Shown: positions 41,605 through 50,593 of the stretch, one piece after another
How positions within the stretch are numbered: the stretch's first letter is position 1
How the letters are laid out: each line of letters starts with the position of its first letter
Origin: JBFXAF01 sp050184585
GTDB lineage: Bacteria > Pseudomonadota > Alphaproteobacteria > Rhizobiales > Rhizobiaceae
Assembly: GCA_050184585.1 (NCBI GenBank)
Contig: JBFXAF010000001.1
Location: 372,001 to 436,000 of the forward strand
Direction: 5' to 3'
DNA: 64,000 bases
Made by a program: the position numbers and the translations under genes
Notes under the pieces: model-generated
What the model was told of the DNA's origin: nothing
Database searches by the model: none
What the model saw: only the letters and a program-made list of their open reading frames with translations

Positions 41605-42968
41605 GAAGTTTGGCCACTTGTTGGGTCGCTTCCCGGTTGGCTTCGCAGCTCGGTCAGAAACACCGTGCCAACTTCAACCGCTCGTCGCGCGCTTTCCGGA
41701 TCTACATCTACCCCATGCGAGGCTTCATTCATGACGCGGAGGGATTCGAGAAATCGCTCCGTGCTGGCCGGAGCGAGCCCACGACGATGCAAGTCGCGGA
41801 GCATGTTGCCGAGACCAGTCGGGCGAACGGGAGCGAAGCCGCTGGCAGCCATCAAGTCGCGCACGGCACGTTCGATCTCGATTCGCAGCTTGACCACTGA
41901 CATAAGCGGAAATTCGCGCGCGAACTCCTCGACGGTTGGAAGTTCGTGCTGAAGCTGTGGTGGCAATGCAGGTGAGAGCCGATATTGGGCAATGCCCATG
42001 GGCTTACTGCTGTCGCGCAGGGCATATTCAACGATCACCTCGTTACGGCCCTTACACAGAATGATGCCGATGGTTGGCTGGTCGGCCTTGTGCCGAAGCT
42101 GGTCGTCGACGGCGGAGAGATAGAAATTCATCTTGCCTGCGAACTCGGGCTTAAAGTCCTCGATCTTCAGCTCGATCACGACGAAACAGCGCAGACGAAG
42201 GTGATAAAAGAGAAGGTCGAGGTAGTAGTCCTGCCCGCCGACTTCGAGATGGTACTGGCTGCCGACGAAGGCGAAGCCCTTGCCGAGTTCGAGGATGAGC
42301 GAACGCAGATGTTCGATCAATCCACGTTCGAGATCGCGCTCGAGCATGTCGGGGCCTAGCGCGAGAAAGTCGAAAGTATAAGGATCTTTGAGGAGTTGCT
42401 GGGCAAGCTCGGATTGCTGCGCAGGAAGGGTCCGCGAGAAGTTGGTGAGCGCGCTGCCTTGGCGGGCGAACAGGTTGCTCTCGATCTGGTGGATGAGGAT
42501 CGCGCGGCTCCAGCCATGTTCGATGGCCTGTTGAGCATACCATGAGCGTTCCTCGATCGCCTTGACGCTATCGAGCAAACTGACGTTATGGCCCCAAGGC
42601 AATTGTGCAATGACCTGTTGCACAAATTCGCCGTCCGGCCAGGCTTCGGCGAAGGCGCGCATATATTTCAGGTTTCGGGCCGAAAGGCCGGTCATCTCAG
42701 GGAAGGCTCGGCGGAGATCCTCGGCCAGGCGGTCGATGACCTTCGCGCCCCAACCCTCGCGCTCCTGCCGAGCGAGGATATCGCGGCCGATGCCCCAGTA
42801 GAGCAGGATCAGCTCCCGATTGACCGACAGGCTCGCGTGATAGCGCGCCTCGGCGATCTTCTGCTTCAAGTCACCGACGAAGGCAGAATAGCTCTGCGCG
42901 TCGATTTCGGCGGCCGCTTTCGCGGCCTTGATGCGGCGGGGCGTCGGTTTGGCTGGAGGGCGGCTCAT
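41601..42968 (-). CDS. YhcG/DUF1016-type PD-(D/E)XK nuclease with C-terminal HEPN-like extension
   Basis: A 455-residue protein. Residues about 20-345 form a standard YhcG: a helical N-domain with ELILLYWGIGRDI, then a nuclease domain with YYLDLLFYH, FVVIELKIEDFKPE and GIILCKG, including the Asp and ELK of the PD-(D/E)XK site. The extra 110 C-terminal residues (MSVVKLRIEIER to the end) are not in canonical YhcG and end in RVMNEASHG, an R-x6-H HEPN/DUF4145-like site. The same extension occurs alone at 35670. The ATG at 42968 overlaps the integrase stop. Confidence 0.85.
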   Translation of the reverse strand: MSRPPAKPTPRRIKAAKAAAEIDAQSYSAFVGDLKQKIAEARYHASLSVNRELILLYWGIGRDILARQEREGWGAKVIDRLAEDLRRAFPEMTGLSARNLKYMRAFAEAWPDGEFVQQVIAQLPWGHNVSLLDSVKAIEERSWYAQQAIEHGWSRAILIHQIESNLFARQGSALTNFSRTLPAQQSELAQQLLKDPYTFDFLALGPDMLERDLERGLIEHLRSLILELGKGFAFVGSQYHLEVGGQDYYLDLLFYHLRLRCFVVIELKIEDFKPEFAGKMNFYLSAVDDQLRHKADQPTIGIILCKGRNEVIVEYALRDSSKPMGIAQYRLSPALPPQLQHELPTVEEFAREFPLMSVVKLRIEIERAVRDLMAASGFAPVRPTGLGNMLRDLHRRGLAPASTERFLESLRVMNEASHGVDVDPESARRAVEVGTVFLTELRSQPGSDPTSGQTS

Positions 42969-44206
42969 GCGGCCGCCTTCAGGCGCTTCTTCGCCAGCAT
43001 GGCGCGGACGAACTTGTCCCATTTCGCCATGCCGGCGCGTTTCTCGACCATATAGTGCCAGCGGTCGTAGTGCTTGGAGCTGACGTCCTGCAAGGCGTGG
43101 TTCTGGAGCCGATCGCGGATTTCCTTCGATACGCCCGCCTTGCCGGCGAGCGTCTTGAAGGTTCGGCGGAGGTCGCGGTTCGTCGCATAGGGGATCACGC
43201 CGCGATCCCGCTGACGCCAGACGAAGCTATAGAGCGTGCCGTGGCTGACGGGCTTCTTCGGGTCTTTGGCTGACGGGAAGTACCATCCCCATTCGTTCGG
43301 CGTGATCGACTCGATCAGCTCAGCGGCGAGTAACGGCACTGGAACGGCGTGAGGCTGTTCGTTCTTGGTCTTGGTCCAGTCGATGATCCGCTCCTTGGCG
43401 TCCCACTGATCGACATGTAGGCGGACGATCTCCTCGACGCGCTGGCCGGTCAGCATGATGATCTGCACAGCGCGCGGATAGGACGGATGGACCGGCGTGT
43501 CGGGGCATTCGAGCCAGCGATAGAGCTGGACGAATTCATCTTCGTCGAGCCAGCGCGTCCCCTGAACCTTGGGCTCGGTCGGAATGCCCGTCGCCGGATT
43601 GAAGGGGATGCGGAAGCGGCGGGAGGATTGCTGCCGATAGTCGTTGTCGGACTTCATACCCCAGGCAAAGGAAGCATGGAGATAGGAGCGCACATGATCG
43701 GCCATCGACTTCGCGCCTCGGTCGTAGATCGGACGGATCAGCTCGATGATTTCCTCGGCCTCGATCTCGCGGGCGAGGCGATTGCGCCCGAGCGTATTGG
43801 CGATCTTGTTGAGACCCTTTTCGGTCTCCTTCCAAGAGGGTTTGCCGGCGCCCTTGAGGGCGGCGACATAGCCCTCGAACAAATCGGCGACCGTGCCGGG
43901 GCGCGTGTCGGTGGCGATCTTGATGCTCCGGCCTTTCTGGATGACGTCGGCAAAGTCGCGCTTGTAGATCTCGCGCGCCTGAGCGAGCGACATCGAGGGA
44001 TAGGCGCCGAGCTTCTTCTTCGTGCGCTTACCGTCGCGCCATTGCTGTGCCATCCAGTCGGCGGTGACGCGCTTCGGCATGGGCTTGAGAACGAGGACGA
44101 GACGGCCGGTGCCGCGTCCTTCGCCATCGGCGAGGTTTTCCTGCTTCTGGCTCATCTCGACGCGCTTGAGCGCATGTCGGATCGTGGTGTCGGTGAGTGC
44201 GGCCAT
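42965..44206 (-). CDS. int: Tyrosine recombinase, ICE integrase
   Basis: A 413-residue P4-type integrase. The N-terminal DUF4102-like arm-binding domain includes KLGAYPSMSLAQARE. A core-binding domain follows. The catalytic domain shows TGQRVEEI (Arg), a WTKTKN Lys strand, the RDLRRTFKTLAG His/Arg-like box and a Tyr within SSKHYDRWHY. It recombines attP with attB. A strong AGGAGG precedes the ATG. The 150 bases upstream hold direct GTGATC repeats and AT-rich DNA. Its position at the edge next to the broken radC marks the end of the element. Confidence 0.95.
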   Translation of the reverse strand: MAALTDTTIRHALKRVEMSQKQENLADGEGRGTGRLVLVLKPMPKRVTADWMAQQWRDGKRTKKKLGAYPSMSLAQAREIYKRDFADVIQKGRSIKIATDTRPGTVADLFEGYVAALKGAGKPSWKETEKGLNKIANTLGRNRLAREIEAEEIIELIRPIYDRGAKSMADHVRSYLHASFAWGMKSDNDYRQQSSRRFRIPFNPATGIPTEPKVQGTRWLDEDEFVQLYRWLECPDTPVHPSYPRAVQIIMLTGQRVEEIVRLHVDQWDAKERIIDWTKTKNEQPHAVPVPLLAAELIESITPNEWGWYFPSAKDPKKPVSHGTLYSFVWRQRDRGVIPYATNRDLRRTFKTLAGKAGVSKEIRDRLQNHALQDVSSKHYDRWHYMVEKRAGMAKWDKFVRAMLAKKRLKAAA

Positions 44207-44360
44207 GGTGTTTCCTCCTTTCCGGAACTGGGATCGGTCGAGGAGAAACAGGGATCGCTAGCTGGGAGCGGAAGGCCGTTTTTTACCCCTCTTACAGCCC
44301 CCAATTTGCCAAAACCGCCCCCACTACGCAACGGCAAAAAATCGCTATTTTTTTAGTGTT

Positions 44361-45014
44361 TCAATGTGCTTGAGCGTGATCCAGAGTGATCGAATTGAGG
44401 TTAGTGGGGTGATTGTGAACGAGGATGATCGCCGTCGCGGAAAGTTCGAGGGCCCGGCGCACGACCTCGCGTGGATAGACGGGCGTGTGATCGACCGTGC
44501 CTTCCTGCTGCACCTCGTCGGCGATCAGCGCGTTCCTCTTGTCGAGGAAGAGGATGCGGAACTGCTCGCGCTGCTCGAAAGCCATGCTCGCGCGGCAGTA
44601 GTCGATGACCTGGGTCCACGACGACAGGACTTCCCGGCCTCTGATTGCACCGCGGGCCATGCGGCCCCCCGCCGCCGAGATCGCCTTGAGGTCGACGGCT
44701 ACGAGCGGGCCGACGCCTTTCACCTCCTGCAGCAAGGCCGTTGGCGCGCCGAGCACTTCGGCCAGCGAACCGAAACGCGCAATCAATGCCTTGGCGATCG
44801 GCTTCGTATCGGCGCGCGGGATGAGGCGAAAAAGGAGCAGTTCCAGCAGTTCATAGTCGGCCAGTGCATCGGCGCCAGCCGAAGAGAAGCGTTGGCGGAG
44901 CCGTTCCCTGTGACCGAGATAGTGAGGCTTGTCAGGCGGCTGGTTGTCGACAGGCAACGAGTCGACCGGCTTTTCCCCGAAGAAGCCGCGTTCGTCTTGC
45001 CCTTTCGTCGACAT
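44361..45014 (-). pseudogene. radC: radC, 3'-truncated in the HNHP motif by ICE integration
   Basis: Residues 1-204 are a normal RadC/MPN-family protein (GHRERLRQRF, LLELLLF, EVKGVGPLVAV, REQFRILFLDKRN, PVYPREVVRRAL). Family members continue LVHNHPSGDPTPS-x-x-D for about 45 more residues. Here the frame turns to TNLNSITLDHAQAH straight after HNHP (about 44400-44408) and stops. The missing part should lie at the other end of the ICE. Loss of the JAMM metal ligands after HNHP probably inactivates the protein, but loss of RadC is not usually harmful. It is adjacent to map, a common chromosomal pairing. Confidence 0.85.
44400..44408. other. Inferred attR junction in radC
   Basis: Codons for His-Asn-His-Pro end at 44406. 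From here leftward the sequence turns AT-rich and non-homologous to radC. Two GTGATC copies lie close by, at the 44380-44391 flank. Integration at the conserved HNHP codons is the simplest reading; the exact crossover cannot be set without the other end. Confidence 0.6.
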
Positions 45015-45069
45015 TGGCCCCGCTGCACTCTCCTCAACAGGCGTCGACTATCGCCAGTTCGGAGAAATA

Positions 45070-45897
45070 CTATGACGAGAGGCCGGGCCGGTCGAGACCC
45101 TTGGATGAAAGGGTGAAGACTTCACAGCCGTCGGCAGTAACACCAACCGTGTGCTCGTACTGCGCCGAAAGCGAACGGTCACGCGTCACGGCCGTCCAGC
45201 CGTCGGCGAGAACCTTCACATGCGGTCGGCCAAGGTTGATCATCGGTTCGATGGTGAAGATCATGCCGGCCCGCATCTCCACGCCCTCGTTGGGCGACCC
45301 ATAATGGAGGATGTTCGGTGCGTCGTGGAACAGGCGCCCGACCCCGTGACCGCAAAAGTCGCGCACGACCGAGCACCGTTCCCGCTCGGCGTATGCCTGG
45401 ATGGCGGAGCCTATCGCCCCGGTGCGTGCGCCGGGGCGGACAGCAGCCACACCGCGCATCAAGCACTCATGCGTGACTTCCAGCAATCGTTCCGCCGCGC
45501 GCTTGATCTGGCCGACCGGGTACATGCGGCTGGAATCGCCGTGCCACCCGTCGAGGATGTAGGTGACGTCGATGTTGACGATGTCGCCCTCCCTCAGCGG
45601 CTTGTCGTCGGGAATGCCGTGGCAGACGACATGGTTGATCGACGTGCAGGACGACTTGGTGTAGCCGCGGTAGTTCAACGTTGCCGGCAGCGCGCCGCGA
45701 TCCATGCCGTACTCGAAGACGAACCGGTCGATCGCCTCCGTGGTCACACCGGGCGCCACGAACGAGGCGAGTTCATCGAGGCAGTCGGCAGTTAGGCGGC
45801 AGGCCTTGCGCATGCCCTCGAAATCGGCTGGCTCATAAAGGCGGATTTGTCCGGTGTTGCGCAGTGGCGCGGTCGCGGCGTCGAGATAGGTGACCAT
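45070..45897 (-). CDS. map: Type I methionine aminopeptidase
   Basis: A 275-residue MetAP. It shows the metal-site set YTKSSCTSINHVVCHG, NIDVTYILDGWHGDSS, CGHGVGRLFH, TIEPMI and QYEHTV, with spacing normal for type I. It removes initiator Met from nascent proteins in the cytoplasm. The ATG at 45897 (MVTYLDAATAPL) was chosen because the upstream extension is non-homologous. It is transcribed towards radC, 55 bases away. Confidence 0.94.
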   Translation of the reverse strand: MVTYLDAATAPLRNTGQIRLYEPADFEGMRKACRLTADCLDELASFVAPGVTTEAIDRFVFEYGMDRGALPATLNYRGYTKSSCTSINHVVCHGIPDDKPLREGDIVNIDVTYILDGWHGDSSRMYPVGQIKRAAERLLEVTHECLMRGVAAVRPGARTGAIGSAIQAYAERERCSVVRDFCGHGVGRLFHDAPNILHYGSPNEGVEMRAGMIFTIEPMINLGRPHVKVLADGWTAVTRDRSLSAQYEHTVGVTADGCEVFTLSSKGLDRPGLSS

Positions 45898-46057
45898 CGA
45901 GTTCAAGTCATGCGTTTCAGTTGAACGTGGCCTGATTTGGCATCGGTCGCCTTCGCGTGCAAGGGAAAGAAGCGATGGCGGCGATTGCGATGCAACAGCT
46001 TGTGGACCTCGCGCGTTTCCGCGAATGTGTTCGAGAGCGAAGAGAAGGCATCCATCG

Positions 46058-47038
46058 TTGACTGAAGTGAGTAGCGACGCCCGGCTGGCGGCTATCGTTG
46101 AATCGTCTTTCGACGCCATTATCAGCAAGAATCTCGACGGGACGATCACGAGCTGGAACCCCGCAGCGGAGAGGCTGTTCGGCTATAGTCCGCAGGAGGC
46201 CATCGGACGCTCCATCCTCATGTTGATCCCGCCGGGAAGCCGCGACGAGGAGGACCGAATCATCAGCCGCATCAAGCGTGGTGAGCGGATCGAAAGCTAT
46301 GAGACCGTGCGCCTTCGCAAGGACGGTTCGCTAGTGCCGATCTCGATCACTGTCTCGCCCATACGCGGCGTCGATGGCGTGATCGTCGGCGCATCGAAGA
46401 TCGCGCGCGACATCACCTATGCTCGCGAAAGCGAGCGGCGCATCCGCGATCTGCTGCGCGAGGTCAACCACAGGGTCAAGAACCAGTTCGCCGTGATCCT
46501 GTCGATGATCAGGGAGACTGGCAAACGATCGCTGGACCCTGCGGAATTCCAGACCCACGTGCGCGAACGCATCACCGCGCTCGCCATGTCGCACGATCTT
46601 CTCGTCGCCGCCGACTGGTCCGGAGCCGACCTCGCGACCCTGGCGCGCGAGCAGTTGCGCGCCTTCGGCCATGAGGATCGCGTCGAGATCGTCGGCCCGG
46701 CGGTGGAACTGGCCCCGAATGCCGTGCAGAATCTGGGCATGGCCTTTCATGAACTTGGCACGAATTCAGCAAAGTACGGCGCCTTGAGCAGCGGGTCTGG
46801 CCATATCAGGCTGTTCTGGTCGATCAGCCCCGATACGGATGGCGGCCGCCTTTTCCAGCTGACCTGGGAAGAGGAGTTGCCGGCACGACCGGAAGTCGCG
46901 GGACGGAGCGAGGGCTTCGGATCGATCGTCCTCAAGCGCGTCGCCCCGCAGTCGCTCAGCGGGACCGCAACCCTGGAGCGCGCGCCAGGCCGAGTCTTCT
47001 GGTCGCTTTCGACGGCCGCCGAGAATGTAGAGACCTGA
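46058..47038 (+). CDS. PAS-domain HWE-type sensor histidine kinase
   Basis: A 326-residue cytoplasmic kinase with a PAS domain (about 10-115: FDAIISKNLDGTITSWNPAAERLFGYS) followed by a HisKA_2/HWE H-box, EVNHRVKNQ, with phospho-acceptor His138. An ATPase domain then shows the NxxxH-like GMAFHELGTNSAKYGAL and a WEE motif. HWE kinases are typical of alphaproteobacteria and often control general stress or light responses. No transmembrane helix is seen. TTG 46058 is preferred (AGAAGG upstream); GTG 46067 is possible. It is divergent from map. Confidence 0.82.
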   Translation: MTEVSSDARLAAIVESSFDAIISKNLDGTITSWNPAAERLFGYSPQEAIGRSILMLIPPGSRDEEDRIISRIKRGERIESYETVRLRKDGSLVPISITVSPIRGVDGVIVGASKIARDITYARESERRIRDLLREVNHRVKNQFAVILSMIRETGKRSLDPAEFQTHVRERITALAMSHDLLVAADWSGADLATLAREQLRAFGHEDRVEIVGPAVELAPNAVQNLGMAFHELGTNSAKYGALSSGSGHIRLFWSISPDTDGGRLFQLTWEEELPARPEVAGRSEGFGSIVLKRVAPQSLSGTATLERAPGRVFWSLSTAAENVET

Positions 47039-47094
47039 CACCGGACCTCACCGGGCCTCAGCAGCCAGGCGACGGATCGCGTCGGTCGCTGTGC

Positions 47095-47170
47095 TGGCAC
47101 GCCCAACGGGAATCGAACCCGTGTTTCCGCCGTGAAAGGGCGGCGTCCTAGACCGCTAGACGATGGGCGC
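47095..47170 (-). tRNA. tRNA-Glu(UUC)
   Basis: The minus strand folds into a full cloverleaf from 47170 to 47098 with encoded CCA at 47097-47095. The acceptor stem is GCGCCCA/TGGGCGT with a G-U at the first pair. The anticodon loop CTTTCAC carries TTC, and the T-arm has GGTTCGATTCCC. The discriminator base is G. It lies between the kinase and the peptidase gene, with no integrase nearby. Confidence 0.96.
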
Positions 47171-47303
47171 GCGGCAGGCCGGGTTTATAGTGAGGGCTTG
47201 CCGGCCCCGCAACCCGCGCCGGGGCCGGGGATCACATTTTTCTGCGGAAGCGAACGCGCGCTCTCGCCTGGGTATCGACGGCAGGCCGCAAGCAGCCGGT
47301 GCG

Positions 47304-48476
47304 TCAGGCGCGCTTCTTGCGCTTTCCCCGGCAGCGCCAGTTCCAATCGCGTTCCGGTCCAACGTCGATGTGCACGGAATTGGTATGGCAATACGTGCCG
47401 ACACCGCCGCGGCCGGGCATCGAGCGGACGAAGTTCGCGAGTTCCCATTTCGAGATACCAGGCACCTGCACGTCCGCCGCGGCGCAGTACATGTGCAGCG
47501 AGTTTTTCGCGCCGCGCGCACGCCTATTGCGATCGGGATTGCGGTAGCCGGACGTGACCATGATCTTGCGCCCGTAATGCCGTTCGACCGCCTTCAAGGT
47601 GCGAACCAAGGATGGTTTGAGGCATGCCACATCCACGTTGTCGGTCTGCTTGAGCAGCCCATTTGGCGCAAGGCGCGCAAGCCCCGCAGCCGACGCCACC
47701 TGGTAGAGGCCGCCGTCGCCGTCCTCCTCGTGGAGGTCAACGTCGCTGTCGTCGTCGAGGCCGGACTTGCGCTTGATCTCGAACAGGGCCGACTGGCGAA
47801 CGCCGGGCAGCGCCTCGCCGCCCCCGCCGACAAAGGCCGATGCACCGACCGGCTTCTCCGCCGATCCGACCGATGCCAGTTGGACGAGCGGCTTCTCGGG
47901 CTGCGCTTCCGGCGCAGGCCTGGTTGCGCGCAGCGGAGTTGCGCCGGCTGGAGTCGCGCCAAAGAGATTGGTCAGGAAGCCACGCTTCTTCGGGGCAGGG
48001 GGCGCAGCCGTCGGGTCGGGATTGGTCAGGAAGTACTGCGGAGTCGTTGGCCCCGCGGCTGCAACCACCTGGCCATCGGTCGAGGGCGGGGCGCCCTCGG
48101 CGACTGGCTCCGCCACGGCGGGCGCCGTCGCCCCCGCCGCCTTCGGCTCGACCTGCGCCATCGCCACACCGGCTGGATTTGCGGTCGGCACATAGGCGAC
48201 TGCTTCTGGAAGCGAAGTCTCGCCAGGCAGTATCTGGGTCGCGACCGCGCCGTCTGCGTCAGACGCCGGCGGGGCAGGCGGGATCTCACCGTCGATGGCT
48301 GCCGGCGCGGCGTCCGCGCCAGCCGCGACCGCAACAGTCGATGCCGCAAAGGAAGGGCTGTTGACGGCAAGAAGGTTGTCGGTGGATGTCGTGCAGGAAG
48401 CGACCAGCGAAGTCGCCGCAACAAGCCAGGCAAGATGCCAGAAACCGGTCCTCGCTGGCGTTCTTGCAGCCGTCAA
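47304..48476 (-). CDS. Lipoprotein with C-terminal M15/DUF882-type peptidase domain
   Basis: A 390-residue protein. A signal peptide ends in a lipobox VASC (Cys28). The next 240 residues are a Pro/Ala-rich linker. The C-terminal 130 residues match the peptidase M15_3/DUF882 (YcbK-type) domain with TSGYRNPDRN, NSLHMYCAAADVQVPG and the second His in NSVHIDVGP. It probably cuts or binds peptidoglycan in the periplasm. The TTG start is chosen because a GGGAGGG lies eight bases upstream. Confidence 0.82.
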   Translation of the reverse strand: MTAARTPARTGFWHLAWLVAATSLVASCTTSTDNLLAVNSPSFAASTVAVAAGADAAPAAIDGEIPPAPPASDADGAVATQILPGETSLPEAVAYVPTANPAGVAMAQVEPKAAGATAPAVAEPVAEGAPPSTDGQVVAAAGPTTPQYFLTNPDPTAAPPAPKKRGFLTNLFGATPAGATPLRATRPAPEAQPEKPLVQLASVGSAEKPVGASAFVGGGGEALPGVRQSALFEIKRKSGLDDDSDVDLHEEDGDGGLYQVASAAGLARLAPNGLLKQTDNVDVACLKPSLVRTLKAVERHYGRKIMVTSGYRNPDRNRRARGAKNSLHMYCAAADVQVPGISKWELANFVRSMPGRGGVGTYCHTNSVHIDVGPERDWNWRCRGKRKKRA

Positions 48477-48666
48477 ACCGGTTTCCCTCCCAAGCCCATC
48501 GAGTTCCGCCCGGCGGAACAGTCGGGCTTCAGGCGTCGCTTACCAGATTGACCGGATCGGCGCGCCGACATGCCATGCCTCGCCATTGGGGGCGGGCAAG
48601 GCGGTACGGTGTCGTTCATTTCGCCCGCTTTTGCCACCCGGTCAATTCACGCCGGATTACAGACCG

Positions 48667-50499
48667 TTACACGCGCGTTCTTACATAGGCGCCCGGAGCG
48701 TCTCCCAGGGTTTTTCTACGTCCTCCGGGCTTGCGCGCCGGCACGCGGCGATCGTCGCGCGCCTCGATCCAGCGTTGCCAGTGAGGCCACCACGAGCCTG
48801 GGTTCTCGGTCGCCCGGGCGACCCATGATTCGAAGTCGCCGACCGGCCTGCCATCGGTCCAGTGCTGGTACTTACCAAGAGATGGTGGGTTGACCACGCC
48901 AGCGATGTGACCGGAACCAGCCATGACATACTCGACCTCGCCGCCAAAGAATCGGCAGCCCAGAAACACCGATCGCGCAGGTGCGATGTGGTCCTCTCGA
49001 GAAGCGAGGTTGTAGACGGGGATGGTGATGTCGGCGAGCGACAGGGTTCGTCCCCGCAGCTTCATCGAGCCTTGCGACAGGGTGTTGTCGAGGTAACAGT
49101 TGCGCAGATAGTACGAGTGATTGGCAGCCGACATCCGCGTGGAATCCGCGTTCCAGTAGAGCAGGTCGAACGGAACCGGATCCTTGCCGCGCATGTAGTT
49201 GTTGACGACATACGGCCAGATCAGGTCGCCGGAGCGCAGCATGTTGAACGCGGTTGCCATCCGCGTTCCCTCGAGGAAGCCCTTTTCCTCCATGGACTTC
49301 TCGATCGCCGCGACCTGCTCCTCGTCGACGAAGACCTTCAGGTCGCCGGCATAGGTAAAGTCGACCTGCGTGGTGAAGAACGTGACCGAGCGGATGCGTT
49401 CGTCGCCATCCTGCGCCATCAGCGCCAGCGCGGCCGCCAACAGGGTTCCGCCGACGCAGTAGCCGATGGCGTTGACCTGCCTCTCGCCAGTGGTCGTCTC
49501 GATCGTATCGAGGGCGAACTCAATGCCGTCCCGGATGTAGTCGTCCCAATCCTTGGTCCCGTGCCGCTCATCGGGGTTGACCCAGGATATGACGAAGACC
49601 GTGTGTCCCTGCTCGACCGCCCAGCGGATGAAGGATTTTTCGGGGTTGAGGTCGAGAATGTAGAACTTGTTGATCCAGGGGGGGCAGATCAGGAGAGGGC
49701 GCTTCAGCACCTTCTCGGTCGCGGGCGCGTACTGGATGACCTCGGCGATCTCGGTGCGGCCAACGATCTTGCCGGGACTCATGGCGATGTTGCGACCGAT
49801 CTCGAACTTGGACGCATCCGTCTGCCGAAGCCTGAGTTCGCCATGACCGGCTGCGATGTCCTCGGCCAGCATTGTCATTCCACGAACCAGGTTCTCGCCG
49901 TGGCTCGAGACGGTCTCGCGATAGAGCTCCGGATTGGTGAGGATGAAGTTCGACGGCGAAATCGCCTGGGCCAGCTGCCTGACGTAGAAGTTCGCCTTGT
50001 GGCGCGTATGCTCATCGAGGCCATCGGCATCCCTGACCAGATCCGTCGCCCATGCGGATGTCGTCAGGTAGGCCTGCTTGAGAAAGTCGAAGAATGCGTT
50101 CCGTCCCCATTCGGGGTCCTGAAAGCGCTTGTCGCCTGGTGGCGGCGCGACCACTTTCTCGGCGTCGCCGGTCGAGCCGAGCCTCTGGATCGAATTCGCC
50201 CAGATGCTCATGTAACCGGAGAAAAGTCGGGTCTGCGCCTCGATCGCGCGCTGGGGATCCGCGAGCCAGTACTCCGCCACGCGCGAGAAGGTCTTCACCA
50301 TGTCGGCCGCGGGCTCGGCCATCGAATCCCTGACCTCGCCCGCCTCACGCGGCCTTGCCCATTCGGCCGCGGCCTTGCCCGCCGCTTCGATCGCGCGAGC
50401 GACGTTCAGCGCGAAACGCTGCGGATCCTTGACTACGTACTGCTCGGCGTCCGGGGCCGACGTCTCGGCTTGGTCGCCCGGCCCTCTCGGCTTGCCCAT
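48667..50499 (-). CDS. phaC: Class I poly(3-hydroxyalkanoate) synthase
   Basis: A 610-residue protein with the PhaC N-terminal domain and an alpha/beta-hydrolase domain. The lipase box GYCVGG holds the catalytic Cys (about residue 350), DHI supplies the Asp partner, and GSGHIAGVVNPP supplies the His. It polymerises hydroxyacyl-CoA to storage polyester on granules. No phaA/phaB lie beside it. It is divergent from the small lipoprotein gene, so promoters lie in 50500-50587. Confidence 0.95.
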   Translation of the reverse strand: MGKPRGPGDQAETSAPDAEQYVVKDPQRFALNVARAIEAAGKAAAEWARPREAGEVRDSMAEPAADMVKTFSRVAEYWLADPQRAIEAQTRLFSGYMSIWANSIQRLGSTGDAEKVVAPPPGDKRFQDPEWGRNAFFDFLKQAYLTTSAWATDLVRDADGLDEHTRHKANFYVRQLAQAISPSNFILTNPELYRETVSSHGENLVRGMTMLAEDIAAGHGELRLRQTDASKFEIGRNIAMSPGKIVGRTEIAEVIQYAPATEKVLKRPLLICPPWINKFYILDLNPEKSFIRWAVEQGHTVFVISWVNPDERHGTKDWDDYIRDGIEFALDTIETTTGERQVNAIGYCVGGTLLAAALALMAQDGDERIRSVTFFTTQVDFTYAGDLKVFVDEEQVAAIEKSMEEKGFLEGTRMATAFNMLRSGDLIWPYVVNNYMRGKDPVPFDLLYWNADSTRMSAANHSYYLRNCYLDNTLSQGSMKLRGRTLSLADITIPVYNLASREDHIAPARSVFLGCRFFGGEVEYVMAGSGHIAGVVNPPSLGKYQHWTDGRPVGDFESWVARATENPGSWWPHWQRWIEARDDRRVPARKPGGRRKTLGDAPGAYVRTRV

Positions 50500-50593
50500 C
50501 TGGCTCGACAGTCCTCCCGGCCTTTTGTTGACACAATATCATGGCACGGCGAATAGGGTCCAATGCAGCGTGTCGCCAGGCTCAGGGATGCCG

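Larger units (their letters stand above)
1..44408. mobile_element. Integrative and conjugative element, integrase-proximal part (left end outside window)
   Basis: The stretch holds a tyrosine integrase, trb-type mating-pair genes, TraG, a relaxase, TraF, RepA/ParA, ArdB and ArdC anti-restriction proteins, SSB and a defence cargo, almost all on the minus strand and largely in overlapping ATGA chains. That gene set is typical of conjugative elements carrying a trb type IV secretion system. The right boundary is inferred at about 44400-44408, where radC breaks inside its HNHP motif. No left boundary or trbI is visible, so the element continues beyond position 1. No traI/traR quorum-sensing genes are seen in the window. 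Confidence 0.9.

Noticed and set aside
44361..45014. RadC as ICE cargo (some Tn4371-like ICEs carry radC)
   Set aside because: This radC follows map in a chromosomal arrangement and is cut in a conserved motif at the integrase-proximal edge, so it is better read as the target gene.
47095..47170. tRNA-Glu as the ICE attachment site
   Set aside because: The integrase lies 3 kb away with chromosomal map and kinase genes between, and the tRNA is intact; the radC break is next to the integrase.
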